Shown here: in pieces, positions 52,549-61,689 of the stretch
How positions within the stretch are numbered: position 1 is the first letter of the stretch
Layout: every line of letters starts with the position of its first letter
Assembly (NCBI RefSeq): GCF_017921895.1
Contig: NZ_JAFIDN010000005.1
Location: 62,001-126,000 of the forward strand
Direction: 5' to 3'
Source of the DNA: Natronogracilivirga saccharolytica
GTDB taxonomy: Bacteria > Bacteroidota > Rhodothermia > Balneolales > Natronogracilivirgulaceae
Length of the DNA stretch: 64,000 bases
Program-made: the position numbers and the translations under genes
The notes under the pieces: model-generated
Told to the model about the DNA's origin: nothing
The model's database searches: none
What the model saw: the letters and a program-made list of their open reading frames with translations, nothing else

Positions 52549-54624
52549 TTAATCCTTCACATACCGGTCAAACCAGTCCAGAACGCGCTCCATGAAGTCA
52601 ATACGATGCGCACGCTCGGTCAGGCCATGAGGCTGACGCGGATACATCACGAGCTGCGTAGTTATTTCATTGAGCTCCAGAAACTGATGAAGCTGAATGG
52701 ACTGTTCGGGATGCACGCGGTCATCGGCTGATCCGTGAGCCACCAGAATCGGGGTGTCTGCACCTCTGATATGTGCAACCGGCGAGCGGTCCCAGTTGAT
52801 GCCCTCGTTTTCAAACCACCAAAGATCCCAGTGTGTTATAGACATTTCGTGCGGAATGTCTGTGGTACCCATAAACGAAATCCAGTTGGACAGGCCGGCG
52901 AAGGTAATCGCTGCGGCAAAACGGTCTGAATAGCGCGTACCCGCCCATGCCGAAAAGTATCCGCCGTACGAAGTGCCGGAAATTCCCACTTTGCCGGGAT
53001 CGATAGCACCTTCATAGGCCAGGTAGTCAATCCCCTTGATAACATCCTTGAACTCACGGCCCCCGAGATCACGATGATTCGCCATGGTAAACCATGAGCC
53101 CCTTCCGCCGCTTCCGCGGTAATTCGGCTTGAGTACCACATACCCGTTCGTAGCCAGCACCTGGGCCGGATACAGCGGACGGGTGTTCCATCCGTCGATG
53201 CTTGTACCTTCCGGTCCGCCATGAGGCAGGATTGCAAGCGGATAGGCGCCGTCTTCTTCAAAATCCTGCGGATACGTTACCACACCTTCGATATCAAGCC
53301 CGTCAGGTCCGTACCATGAAATCGTCTCCTGGCGGCCCAGTGTCACACCATCCAGAAAATCGTTGTTGTAGGTCAGACGCTCCCACTCACCGTCACGCAA
53401 ATTGCCGAGATACACTTCGGGCGGATGGTCCCTGCGGTCAACAGGAGCAGCAAACAGTTCGTGTGATGAATCAAAGCTTGCGGAGCGGAATATTTCCAGA
53501 TCACCGCCCATGAGAAGTTCAGCTTCACCTCCGGATACAGGGATTTCGCGAAGCCCGGTTTTTGTCCCCTCAAGTGCCACAAACCGCAGGGTCTGATCAT
53601 CTTTCCAGACCAGCCATTCCGGAGTGCCCTCGTAATCCTCAGGAGTGATATCATCCGATACGTAGTCCCCTACCCTGGTCACATAAATGCGCTGCGGCAA
53701 GGGATCATTAATGGCTTTTGCCGCAAGGAAAGCAAACTTCGATCCGTCCGGCGACCAGGTCATTGTGGCCACCTTGCCCTGGCTCTCGGCCAGCAGCTCA
53801 AGCTCACCGTCACGGATGTCCAGCATCATGATTTCACTGAACATCATTTCGTCATCCAGTCCGGTTCCGTAGGTCGTTCTGACCGCCAGCCTCCGGCTGT
53901 CAGGCGCCCACTCGAAATCCCATACGGTCATGTCATCAGGAGTCATCGCCTCGGATACATCATCATCCTTTACCCACAACCGTACATGACGCTCATCTTC
54001 ACCTGAAACATCCATATCATATCCTTGGTCACGGCGCTCCTGCACCTCTTCCGGCCAGGCATCACGCATGGTGTAGGCAAGGTGCGACCCGTCCGGTGAA
54101 AACGAAAAGTTCATCACTCCTTCGGGGGCCGAAGTATGCTTTTTGATGTCCTCTCCTTCAAAGTCGACGGAATAGACCTGCGGCGCATCATGATAATCCG
54201 GGTCGGTCATGCGGAAAGCAAGCCGGTCCTGGCCGGGCACCCACGCCGGAGCAGCCGCGCTTGAAGGTGCCTCAACAACGCCAATGTCATCCCCGGATGA
54301 CAGGTCAATCAGCCGCAGCTCCTGATAGTCGCCCCCGACAGACTCATCCGCTTCCCGGGGAACCGTGATGGTGTAGGCCAGCATTTCTCCATCATCATGC
54401 AGAACGACGCTGTTTACCAGTTTAAGACCGGCTACATCTTCCGGGTTAAGCTGGGCGGATGCAACAGTTGCCGTTGAAATGAGAAGCGCTGTGACCAGGG
54501 TCAGCGATGCAAGAAATTGCGCTGATGTTGTTTTGACGCCGGACCGGTGAGTGTTCCGCCCGTATATGTGCTGCGGATTGCTTCTGAGCTCCGGTTGTCC
54601 GATAGTATTGTAGCCTTTGGTCAT
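52549..54624 (-). CDS. S9 family peptidase (prolyl oligopeptidase type), secreted
   Basis: 691 residues. A signal sequence with a long n-region (hydrophobic LASLTLVTALLISTATVASAQ, residues ~38-58) precedes a beta-propeller (FSPDGSHLAYT, WSPDGSKFAFL) and an alpha/beta hydrolase with LPHGGPEG, the nucleophile in SGTSYGGYFS (Ser552), Asp in HGSADDRVHPEQS (~634) and His in RQPHG (~666). No downstream start codon would give a shorter signal. Same architecture as the peptidase at 8.2-10.3 kb, with matching sequence around the active site (GTRYSDRFAA against STRYSHRFAA). Expected to degrade peptides outside the cytoplasm. Confidence 0.93.
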   Translation of the reverse strand: MTKGYNTIGQPELRSNPQHIYGRNTHRSGVKTTSAQFLASLTLVTALLISTATVASAQLNPEDVAGLKLVNSVVLHDDGEMLAYTITVPREADESVGGDYQELRLIDLSSGDDIGVVEAPSSAAAPAWVPGQDRLAFRMTDPDYHDAPQVYSVDFEGEDIKKHTSAPEGVMNFSFSPDGSHLAYTMRDAWPEEVQERRDQGYDMDVSGEDERHVRLWVKDDDVSEAMTPDDMTVWDFEWAPDSRRLAVRTTYGTGLDDEMMFSEIMMLDIRDGELELLAESQGKVATMTWSPDGSKFAFLAAKAINDPLPQRIYVTRVGDYVSDDITPEDYEGTPEWLVWKDDQTLRFVALEGTKTGLREIPVSGGEAELLMGGDLEIFRSASFDSSHELFAAPVDRRDHPPEVYLGNLRDGEWERLTYNNDFLDGVTLGRQETISWYGPDGLDIEGVVTYPQDFEEDGAYPLAILPHGGPEGTSIDGWNTRPLYPAQVLATNGYVVLKPNYRGSGGRGSWFTMANHRDLGGREFKDVIKGIDYLAYEGAIDPGKVGISGTSYGGYFSAWAGTRYSDRFAAAITFAGLSNWISFMGTTDIPHEMSITHWDLWWFENEGINWDRSPVAHIRGADTPILVAHGSADDRVHPEQSIQLHQFLELNEITTQLVMYPRQPHGLTERAHRIDFMERVLDWFDRYVKD

Positions 54625-54811
54625 ATTTCCAGAAATTTATATTCGAAATTCTTCCATCCACTTCCTTCTTCCCGCAGATGGAGTCAGCATTCTGACATGA
54701 ACAGCGTCCGGAATGTCTCCGCCGGCTTTATTTCAGCCCCGGCAGACCGGATGCACGTGATGAATATAACAAGAAATTATGACCGGCACCTACCGGCACC
54801 GCACCCGGGTA

Positions 54812-55456
54812 TTATTCCGGCCGGTACTCATCGCGAAGCTTGTCTTCGAAAAGCGATTTGAACTTGTCCAGTTTCGGACGGATCACCATCTGGCAGTACC
54901 CCTGATCCGGGTTGCGTTCGAAATAGTTCTGATGATAATCCTCCGCCTCATAAAACGCATCCAGAGCGGAAACTTCGGTTACAATCGGATCATCGAACAC
55001 GCCGGATTCATCCAGTTTCTTTTTGTAGTGTTCGGCACGCTCGCGCTGAAAGTCATCGTGATAAAACACGACTGACCGGTACTGCGGGCCGACATCCGCG
55101 CCCTGGCGGTTCAGTGTGGTGGGATCGTGGGTCCGCCAGAAGATGTACAGCAGATCATCATATGAAATGACTTCCGGATCGTAGGTTATCTGGACAACCT
55201 CGGCATGATTGGTTTCGCCAGTACTGACGATGCGGTAGGAGGCTTCATCTTTTCGCCCGCCTGAGTAACCGGACACAACTGACTTCACGCCTTCGACGCG
55301 CTGAAAAACGGCTTCAACGCACCAGAAACATCCGGCACCGAAGGTTGCTTTTTTTTCGTTGGACATAACGCTTTCGGATAGGTTGCTGGATGCCGATGCT
55401 GCCGGTGATATCATCCACATCAGGCAGATCAGCATCGTGATTCGTATCAGGAACAT
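54812..55456 (-). CDS. msrA: Peptide-methionine (S)-S-oxide reductase MsrA, exported
   Basis: 214 residues from the ATG at 55456, which supplies a signal peptide (RITMLICLMWMISPAASA). Longer and shorter starts exist (55537; 55366, MSNEKK), the last giving a cytoplasmic form. The catalytic motif GCFWC has the nucleophile Cys43, with typical EVVQITYDPEVISYDDLL and YHQNYF. It repairs oxidised methionine in proteins, probably exported ones in the periplasm. No MsrB partner is fused or adjacent. Confidence 0.93.
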   Translation of the reverse strand: MFLIRITMLICLMWMISPAASASSNLSESVMSNEKKATFGAGCFWCVEAVFQRVEGVKSVVSGYSGGRKDEASYRIVSTGETNHAEVVQITYDPEVISYDDLLYIFWRTHDPTTLNRQGADVGPQYRSVVFYHDDFQRERAEHYKKKLDESGVFDDPIVTEVSALDAFYEAEDYHQNYFERNPDQGYCQMVIRPKLDKFKSLFEDKLRDEYRPE

Positions 55457-55553
55457 GTTTCCCGGGGTAATTTGAGATGATAGAACATGGCAATGATTTC
55501 TCTGACAAAATGCACCCGGCGGGAATAACGTTCCCATTCAGTTCATTGCAGGG

Positions 55554-55904
55554 TTACGCCTGCGGGGGTTCCTGACCCTGATCCTGCGGCTTGGTGAACT
55601 GGAACTGATTGCTGAATGACGTTTTCAGCTCTTCCATATCATCCTCGCTGACCAGCTCATTCATATCCTTGATGCCCACCTTCTGGATCAGATTGAAAAT
55701 CATCCGGTTGAAGATCATCTGGTGCGCCATGGAGGTGATCTGCATCAGCTGCTCCTGACTGATCTGCTGGTTGGACAGCTGGATTTTGTTCATGATCGGC
55801 TCGACAACGGTTTGCGCCAGTTTTGCCAGCTGCTTCTCCAGTTCCTGGGCCTGTTCGTTATTTTTGCTTGTCAGCTCTTTTCCGTCCTGATCTACTAATT
55901 TCAT
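55554..55904 (-). CDS. Hypothetical helical protein, 116 aa
   Basis: Mostly helical (ELEKQLAKLAQTVVEPIMNKIQL split across helices, then LMQITSMAHQMIFNRMIFNLIQ) with a Gln/Pro-rich tail (QDQGQEPPQA). No signal or membrane segment, and no family I can name. Same strand as msrA and DPP-IV genes, 98 bases from the msrA start. Probably a small soluble oligomer. Confidence 0.65.
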   Translation of the reverse strand: MKLVDQDGKELTSKNNEQAQELEKQLAKLAQTVVEPIMNKIQLSNQQISQEQLMQITSMAHQMIFNRMIFNLIQKVGIKDMNELVSEDDMEELKTSFSNQFQFTKPQDQGQEPPQA

Positions 55905-56034
55905 GAGTATATATTTTTGGATTTATTATTACTGCTTGCAATGACTAACAGCATTGTCCAACGCATCAGTCAGCTGTTTATTGGAGTATGTAAAGCAAAG
56001 GCCTGATGCCGGCTTCCGTATACCCGTGCAACAC

Positions 56035-58467
56035 TCATTTGCCCAGCGGAAATTCCCGTGGCGGCTCGGCCTGCATCAGATGCCTCACAAAGTAATCCCA
56101 CGTGCGGCGCACATGATAGGCCTCGTTGGCATATCCGTGATTCCTGTTGGGCATGACAATCAGGTCAAAGTCCTTATTCTCCCTGATAAGCTCATCCACG
56201 AGAAGCAGGGTCGTATTGGGATGGACATTGTCGTCCATCGTGCCGTAGGTCAGAAGAAGGTGGTCCTCCAGTTCTCCAGCCTTTTTCCAGATGGCCTGAT
56301 CCTCGAAGGTATCCCGGTCATTTTCCCTGACCCGCGGACCCTGGTATTTCTCCCCCCAGTAGTAGGTATAGCCCCGGTTATCCATGTTGCCCGCACTGGC
56401 CACACCCGCAGTAAAGACACCGGGAAACCGGAGCAGTGCACTCATCGTGGCATATCCGCCGCCGGAGTGACCGTACATGCCCAGCCGTTCGGCATCGAAC
56501 CAGGTGTGACGTTCGGCAAGCTGCTGCACAGCAGCGATCTGGTCTTCAATGCCGTTGTCGGCCATGTCTCCGTACCAGGCAGTGTGAAATGACTTCGAGC
56601 GCAGCGGAGTACCCAGCGCATCAAGCTGAATTACGATGAATCCGAGTTCAGCCAGTGCATGTGTCTGCCCGCGCCGGGCCGGTGAAAAACTGCGGGTTCC
56701 AACACTTCCGATTTGCGGACCGGGATAGATGTTGATCACAACCGGATAGCTTTCATCGGGATCGAAATCCGAGGGTTTGTACTTTAAACCGTATAAATCA
56801 GTCTCCCCGTCGCGTGCTTTGACCTGAAACGGCTCAGGCATCCGCCAGTCGGACTCCTCCAGCGGCCCGATATCAGCCTCTTCCACAGTCATGATCTCCG
56901 AGCCGGCCTTGTCACGCAGCACCGTAACCGACGGTTCGGTGAACGAGGAGTACTCATCCACATAAAACCGTCCTGACGGCGACGCTGAAATCACGTGATT
57001 GGCATCTTCGGGACTCAGCAGTTCCGGAGCCGGGACTATGGCCTGTTCGGGCTGATCCCCGGGATCAGACAGGCCGGAAAAATGGATGCTGTAGAGATGT
57101 TTCAGATAAGGGTCGCGGTCATCTTCAAGTCCGGCACCCGTAAAATGGACGGTAGCGTCGGACTCATCTACATGCAGCACATCCACCACATTCCAGTCAC
57201 CGGTGGTCATCTGCCCGATCTCCCCGCCGGTTTCCAGATCGTATAAATAAAGATGTCCCCATTCATCCCGCCTTGAGTACCAGATAAACTGATCACGCTC
57301 AAAAAGAACCCGCCAGTTAGGCTTGCCCCGCGAGGTCAGATTGGATTCGAAAAATGTCCCGGCCTGCTCGCCGAATACATGGCGCACATCACCCGACTCT
57401 GTGTCGGCGATGTACAGATCCACCTCGCGGTAATCGCGCGATGTGTTCACAAACGCCATTTTCGAGGCATCCTCACTCCACATAATATCGGCCCACTGAC
57501 CGTCGCGCTCCAGCCCGCAGCAATTTGAGGTGCGCTGGTGCGAAGGATCGGTATCCAGCCACACTTTGTTCTGCTCAGCCACATCGAGGACCACACGTTC
57601 GTGCATCGGAACGATGGAGTCACCCGGCAGGGCATACGGCCAGGAATCCGGAACCGGCCGGTCCTCGGCCATCTCCAGCAAATGCATTTCAGAAACCTCC
57701 CGCTCATCGAGACGATAGGTAGCTATCTTGCGGGAATCCGGCGACCAGTGCAGCACTGGTCGGTCGGACCGGAACCACCCCTGTGAGTTCGTCCCGAATC
57801 CATACCGGTACTCCCCCCCTTCAGTCAGTTCGTGCTCCTCCCCGCTGGCCATATCACGCACCCAAATATTATAATCGCGAATAAACGCCGCCCACTTCCC
57901 GTCCGGCGAAAGCACGCTGTCATCCGGACGCACCGGCAGTTCGGATTCGCGGCACTCATACTCCTCAAGTTCGCACTCCCAGCGCTTGCTGTCCGACTCA
58001 AAATCGATCACCGTTCTGTTCTCGCGGAAATCAAATGTGCGGAACGGCAGGTCTCCGGGCGAAACGCTTCGGTCCATTACCGAGGACAGCGAGTCGGCCA
58101 GACGCTCGTGATCAAACGCATCCCTGCGCTCCTCACCTTCGGCATCCACCAGATAAAAGCGGTAGCCGTCATCGGTTCGCGTCCGGTACCAAAAATAATC
58201 ATCTTCAATCCATTCGGGACGGATATTGCTGCGCAGCACCTTGGACTGAAGTTCACTGTTCAGAAGCGCCGCGGCACGCCGGTAATCCTCATCGCTGAGT
58301 GACAGCACCTCGCCACCGGCTGCATCAGTATGACCTGCAGCTGATCTGTCGCCGTCGGCCACTTCCCCAGCACCTGTGCATGAAGTAAACAGCAGCATCG
58401 CAGCAATCAAAACGGCACCCGGCTGCCAAAAAACGCCGGTTGCATTCCCATTTATTACAGATTTCAT
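56035..58467 (-). CDS. Dipeptidyl peptidase IV-type S9B peptidase, lipoprotein
   Basis: 810 residues. A lipobox (AAMLLFTSC, Cys30) predicts envelope anchoring. The DPP-IV-like N-terminal propeller (~60-550) contains RDYNIWVRDM and WFRSDRPVLHWSPDSRKIATYRLDE-type blades; the hydrolase has VVINIYPGPQ, nucleophile in GHSGGGYAT (Ser668), Asp in TYGTMDDNVHP (~745) and His in NRNHGYA (~777). It would remove N-terminal dipeptides, typically after proline or alanine. The start codon is the end of leader element D1, and a second copy D2 lies directly upstream. Confidence 0.93.
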   Translation of the reverse strand: MKSVINGNATGVFWQPGAVLIAAMLLFTSCTGAGEVADGDRSAAGHTDAAGGEVLSLSDEDYRRAAALLNSELQSKVLRSNIRPEWIEDDYFWYRTRTDDGYRFYLVDAEGEERRDAFDHERLADSLSSVMDRSVSPGDLPFRTFDFRENRTVIDFESDSKRWECELEEYECRESELPVRPDDSVLSPDGKWAAFIRDYNIWVRDMASGEEHELTEGGEYRYGFGTNSQGWFRSDRPVLHWSPDSRKIATYRLDEREVSEMHLLEMAEDRPVPDSWPYALPGDSIVPMHERVVLDVAEQNKVWLDTDPSHQRTSNCCGLERDGQWADIMWSEDASKMAFVNTSRDYREVDLYIADTESGDVRHVFGEQAGTFFESNLTSRGKPNWRVLFERDQFIWYSRRDEWGHLYLYDLETGGEIGQMTTGDWNVVDVLHVDESDATVHFTGAGLEDDRDPYLKHLYSIHFSGLSDPGDQPEQAIVPAPELLSPEDANHVISASPSGRFYVDEYSSFTEPSVTVLRDKAGSEIMTVEEADIGPLEESDWRMPEPFQVKARDGETDLYGLKYKPSDFDPDESYPVVINIYPGPQIGSVGTRSFSPARRGQTHALAELGFIVIQLDALGTPLRSKSFHTAWYGDMADNGIEDQIAAVQQLAERHTWFDAERLGMYGHSGGGYATMSALLRFPGVFTAGVASAGNMDNRGYTYYWGEKYQGPRVRENDRDTFEDQAIWKKAGELEDHLLLTYGTMDDNVHPNTTLLLVDELIRENKDFDLIVMPNRNHGYANEAYHVRRTWDYFVRHLMQAEPPREFPLGK

Positions 58468-58545
58468 GTGTTTAAAATTTTAGATTCATATGGTCAGATG
58501 CAATTCCATGACCGTGTTTAATCATGATCCTGTGTGCCCGGGCAC
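58468..58545 (-). repeat. Dispersed leader element, copy D1 (before the DPP-IV start codon)
   Basis: On the minus strand it ends AAAATTTTAAACAC just before ATGAAA, with GATCATGATTAAACACGG and CCATATGAATC further up. It shares the 3' core with the S, G and D2 copies but lacks the block CACTTCGTGAACTTCGGTTC. Confidence 0.7.
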
Positions 58546-58568
58546 CGGCCCGGTCATGATCATTTCAT

Positions 58569-58665
58569 GTGTTTAAATATTTGAATTTATATCGTCACAT
58601 GAACCGAAGTTCACGAAGTGAAATACCATGACAGGTTTAATCATACGCCTGTTTACCTGAGCTTA
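58569..58665 (-). repeat. Dispersed leader element, copy D2 (orphan, tandem to D1)
   Basis: On the minus strand it carries GTATGATTAAACCTG, CATGGTATTTCACTTCG, TTCGGTTCATGTGACG and AAATATTTAAACAC, followed by ATG AAA TGA: the start codon opens only a two-codon frame. Its middle block matches the G copy closely. D1 and D2 therefore form a tandem duplication of about 101 bases of the DPP-IV 5' region. The stretch to 58773 has no gene. Confidence 0.75.
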
Positions 58666-58773
58666 TGTTCTCTCCTTGTTCATTCATTTTTTTTGGTTAA
58701 GAACTGAGGGAAGATCACAAAAGCGAACCGAACCGGCGCCACTCCACAGGTTTACCTTTGCGAATAATTCTTT

Positions 58774-60291
58774 TCAGGGTGATGCCGACAAGTCGCGCCT
58801 GGTATCCGGATAGGCGAATATAAACAATTCCCGGCGTTCATCGCTGACCAGATACATCCTGTTTGTTTCACGGTTGATCGCAATTCCTTCAAGATCCACA
58901 CGACCGGCATGGTAAGCAGCGAGCGGCCTGCCGCCGGGATCCAGTGCGAAAACAGTTCTCGCTTCATCACTTACCACCCAGAGCACCCCGTCTTTGTCAT
59001 CGAAAAATAGTCCGGACAGGTCCAGACCCTTAGCTTCTTCACCAGCACGAAAGTCAATGGGCTTGTACATTACCTGCTGCTCTCTCTCCGGCCTCGACAG
59101 GTCAAGCTCAATCAGCACCCTTGGATTCTGCTCGTTCACAACATAAATATGGTTTGTCTCCGGATTGACAGTGATCCCCTCGAGTCCGTCATTCTCTTGC
59201 TGAACTTCTACATCGACATCAAAACGGTTCAGCTCGTTGCCCAGCGTATCGTACTGCACAATCTGACGCAGCCGCTCTTCGGCGACATACAGGGTCAGGT
59301 CCTCCGGATGCTGGGTGATGGCCTCCATGTCATGCCCGCCCACATCCAGCTCATCTGCGATATTCCCCTCGAGATCAATTTTGTAGATGCTTCCGCCGGG
59401 ATCATCGCTGATTGTCCAGAAATAATTGCCGGAATGATCGACATCCAGTCCGGATGGGTCGCTGATATCAAGACTGCGGGATGTAAGGATGCGCAACTGC
59501 TCAAGCCGGTTGGGCTGACCGGGAGTCGGGGCCGTCATCGGAAGTACAAAGCCGGGGTGGTCAAACTCACCGTTAAAATGCATGCGCCCGATGGATATAT
59601 CGGAGCTTACATCCGGATGTTCGTAAGATATGGTATCCACAACCGGTTTCCCGGCCCACCCGGGGCCATACAATCCGACAAGTCCGCCGTTTTGCGGCAA
59701 ACGGAATGAAGTGTGAATGGATTTTTCTGCAGCCGCTCCTTCACCGCTGGTCCAGATCAGCATGAGATCATCGGGCGGAATCACCGTTCCCTCGGGCAGA
59801 GCATACTGCCGGCTGGTGCCGGATTCGGGATCACGCCCGGCGATGATCCAGCCGCCCAGATCAACGGGAGCGGATTCCCGGTTGCGAAGCTCAATCCAGC
59901 CGCTGTACTGATTGAAATCCGGATCGGCAATGGTGTTTTCCTGGCGAACCATGAACTCGTTGATCAGAATATCAGCCGGTTGAAACGAATCCGGATCGGG
60001 ACTGCCGCCTTCATCACCATCCTCGCCGGAATTGCCGTTTCCGTTACCCGGATGACTGCCGCCCTCATCATCATTTTGCCCGTCTTCGTTATCTCCCGAA
60101 TCATCATTCCCGGACTCATCGTCACCTGACTCTCCGGCATCTCCACTGTTGCTGCCGGCATTTTCACCGGTGCCGGATCCATCAGCCTGGATATCCGGAT
60201 ATCCGTCCGAAACGGGATCCGAGCAGCCCGCAAGTATTATTATGAGCAGTATTGTCAGCAGAGAGTGCAAATGAGTAAAAGATCTAAACAC
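58774..60291 (-). CDS. Lipoprotein with LTD domain and SdiA-regulated-like beta-propeller
   Basis: 505 residues. Signal with lipobox (IIILAGC, Cys23), then a low-complexity Asp/Gly/Asn/Ser-rich linker (~25-105), a lamin-tail (LTD) domain (~108-235: ILINEFMVRQ, GGWIIAG, GGLVGLYGPG) and a propeller (~265-495) of SdiA-regulated/YjiK type (SGLDVDHSGNYFWTISDD, GHDMEAITQHPE, EGITVNPETNHIYVVNE). LTD domains occur in surface and nuclease-like proteins and may bind cell-envelope material. No catalytic residues seen. An acidic linker of this size is consistent with a surface-exposed lipoprotein. Confidence 0.85.
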   Translation of the reverse strand: MFRSFTHLHSLLTILLIIILAGCSDPVSDGYPDIQADGSGTGENAGSNSGDAGESGDDESGNDDSGDNEDGQNDDEGGSHPGNGNGNSGEDGDEGGSPDPDSFQPADILINEFMVRQENTIADPDFNQYSGWIELRNRESAPVDLGGWIIAGRDPESGTSRQYALPEGTVIPPDDLMLIWTSGEGAAAEKSIHTSFRLPQNGGLVGLYGPGWAGKPVVDTISYEHPDVSSDISIGRMHFNGEFDHPGFVLPMTAPTPGQPNRLEQLRILTSRSLDISDPSGLDVDHSGNYFWTISDDPGGSIYKIDLEGNIADELDVGGHDMEAITQHPEDLTLYVAEERLRQIVQYDTLGNELNRFDVDVEVQQENDGLEGITVNPETNHIYVVNEQNPRVLIELDLSRPEREQQVMYKPIDFRAGEEAKGLDLSGLFFDDKDGVLWVVSDEARTVFALDPGGRPLAAYHAGRVDLEGIAINRETNRMYLVSDERRELFIFAYPDTRRDLSASP

Positions 60292-60532
60292 CAGTAATAT
60301 CCAGGGTCAATTGAAGTATGATATGCTGTTGAAACCGTCAGTCATAGAACCGGCGGGAATCCCGGCAAAAATGCCGCTTGAAACCCGTATGTCTTAATCG
60401 CCATTGCCAATGTTTGAAAAATATTGCCAGTGCCTGCATAATTGCCAATGCCTGCAAATGAATCATAAAGACAATTTCCAGCCAAACCTTAAAACTCTGA
60501 AACGCCCCTGTCAAAAGCAATGAAAAAAACGC
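60292..60532. other. Intergenic region with short repeats
   Basis: No gene. It includes three imperfect direct copies of ATTGCCA(A/G)TG at about 60403-60459, the last two extended by CCTGCA. Their function is unclear; they may be regulator half-sites or simple duplications. Confidence 0.5.
60403..60459. repeat. Short direct repeats ATTGCCARTG(CCTGCA)
   Basis: Three copies within 57 bases: ATTGCCAATGTTTGA, ATTGCCAGTGCCTGCATA and ATTGCCAATGCCTGCAAA, spaced 18-20 bases apart, about two helical turns. They lie upstream of the candidate cobA promoter. Confidence 0.5.
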
Positions 60533-60563
60533 TTGCATCAGGAGAAAACGATTGTTAGTTTTG
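60533..60563 (+). promoter_or_regulatory. Candidate Bacteroidota-type promoter for the cobA leader
   Basis: TTG (60533-60535), 20 bases, then TAGTTTTG (60556-60563), which matches TANNTTTG exactly. Transcription would start near 60570, about 335 bases before cobA. Confidence 0.45.
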
Positions 60564-60569
60564 TTTTTA

Positions 60570-60760
60570 TTGGACTAACGAAAAGCAGTACAGCACTGAC
60601 GATATCATAAGCGGCAACCTAAGCAACCTTGACAAAGGAAATTCAAACCATATCAAAAGCGGATAACCTCGTACACCATTCCTCCGCGAAGTGTATGTGT
60701 TGTTATATCCACCTGAATATGGCGGCGGTTGTCACGTGATATAGATTTTTTATCGATTCT
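60570..60760 (+). promoter_or_regulatory. Candidate riboswitch/attenuator leader of the siroheme-sulfate operon
   Basis: The leader contains GGCAACC (60613-60619) preceded by CAGTACAGCACTG-ACGAT and followed by AAAGGAAATTC (~60634-60643). These are reminiscent of the SAM-I (S-box) core, GATGAAACCGGCAACC then AGG-x-GC-AATTCC, but key positions differ and I could not find the closing P1 stem, so the S-box reading is tentative. The combination promoter - leader - orphan terminator - operon supports attenuation whatever the ligand. Confidence 0.3.
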
Positions 60761-60764
60761 GTTG

Positions 60765-60799
60765 AAAAGCCTGCTGCCATACCGGTTGCGGGCTTTTTT
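60765..60799 (+). terminator. Orphan plus-strand terminator upstream of cobA
   Basis: AAAAGCCTGC (60765-60774) pairs over 10 bp with GCGGGCTTTT (60788-60797, one G-T wobble) and runs into six T. No plus-strand gene precedes it; the divergent lipoprotein gene is on the other strand. It therefore probably acts as an attenuator in the cobA operon leader. Confidence 0.85.
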
Positions 60800-60903
60800 G
60801 TTTCAGGCCCGCCCTCTTGCTTTGGAACACTACCGGTAACCGAAGCTTGCAGATCAGCACAATCAGGACTGTAGAAATACATTTTACTGAATAACCTTAC
60901 AAC

Positions 60904-61689
60904 ATGTCGAAACAGAACCATAACATCTCATCGGGAATGGTCTTCCTGGTCGGGGCCGGACCGGGAGATCCCGAGCTCATCACGCTGAAAGGCATGCGGA
61001 TGATACAATCGGCCGATGTCATTGTAAGCGACCGCCTGGTCAACCCGCTGCTGCTGGAGCATGCCCGGGCTGATGTGCGCCACATCCGGGCCGGCAAAAA
61101 TCCCGGAAAACCGTCCGTCAGTCAGCTTGATATCAACCGGACACTGATCCGTGAGGCGGAGGCGGGGAATACCGTAGTGCGCCTGAAAGGCGGTGATCCT
61201 TTTATTTTCGGTCGTGGCGGCGAAGAATGCCTCGAACTGGCGGAAGCAGGTATCCCCTTTGAAGTGGTACCGGGCATCAGCAGCGTGACCGGGGCAACCG
61301 CGTATGCAGGAATCCCGCTTACCATGCGGAATCTGGCTACCGGCTTCACTGTCATAAGCGGACACCTGCACTCTGACAGCCGTAATTACAACTGGCAGGT
61401 CCTGGCATCCACCTCCACGCTGGTAATCCTGATGGGTATGCGAAATCTTTCCGGTATTATCCGCAATCTCATCGCCGAAGGCAAGCCTGCAGGCACACCG
61501 GTGGCTCTGATCCGATGGGGTACCACCCGGCAGCAAGATACCATCACCGGCACACTTGCCGATATTCCCGAGAAGGCTTCCGGTATGGAACCACCCGTCA
61601 CCATCGTCATAGGTGATGTAGTGCGGCATCACGAAACCCTGAAGTGGTTTGAACCCGAACACTCACAAGCAGCCCTCGCACTGGTATGA
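60904..61689 (+). CDS. cobA: Uroporphyrinogen-III C-methyltransferase
   Basis: 261 residues. It adds two methyl groups from SAM to uroporphyrinogen III to make precorrin-2, the first step to siroheme. Signatures: VFLVGAGPGDPELITLKG, VVRLKGGDPFIFGRGGEE, EVVPGISSVTGATAYAGIPLTMR, and the C-terminal PPVTIVIGDVV. Single-domain SUMT, the dehydrogenase/chelatase function being on the separate gene two positions downstream. Its stop overlaps the cysH start by four bases (ATGA). Confidence 0.95.
   Translation: MSKQNHNISSGMVFLVGAGPGDPELITLKGMRMIQSADVIVSDRLVNPLLLEHARADVRHIRAGKNPGKPSVSQLDINRTLIREAEAGNTVVRLKGGDPFIFGRGGEECLELAEAGIPFEVVPGISSVTGATAYAGIPLTMRNLATGFTVISGHLHSDSRNYNWQVLASTSTLVILMGMRNLSGIIRNLIAEGKPAGTPVALIRWGTTRQQDTITGTLADIPEKASGMEPPVTIVIGDVVRHHETLKWFEPEHSQAALALV

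Noticed and set aside
60570-60700. Confident SAM-I riboswitch call
   Set aside because: Only GGCAACC and a partial downstream motif match; the closing stem and the GAGGGA-type segment are not seen. Kept as a tentative leader only.
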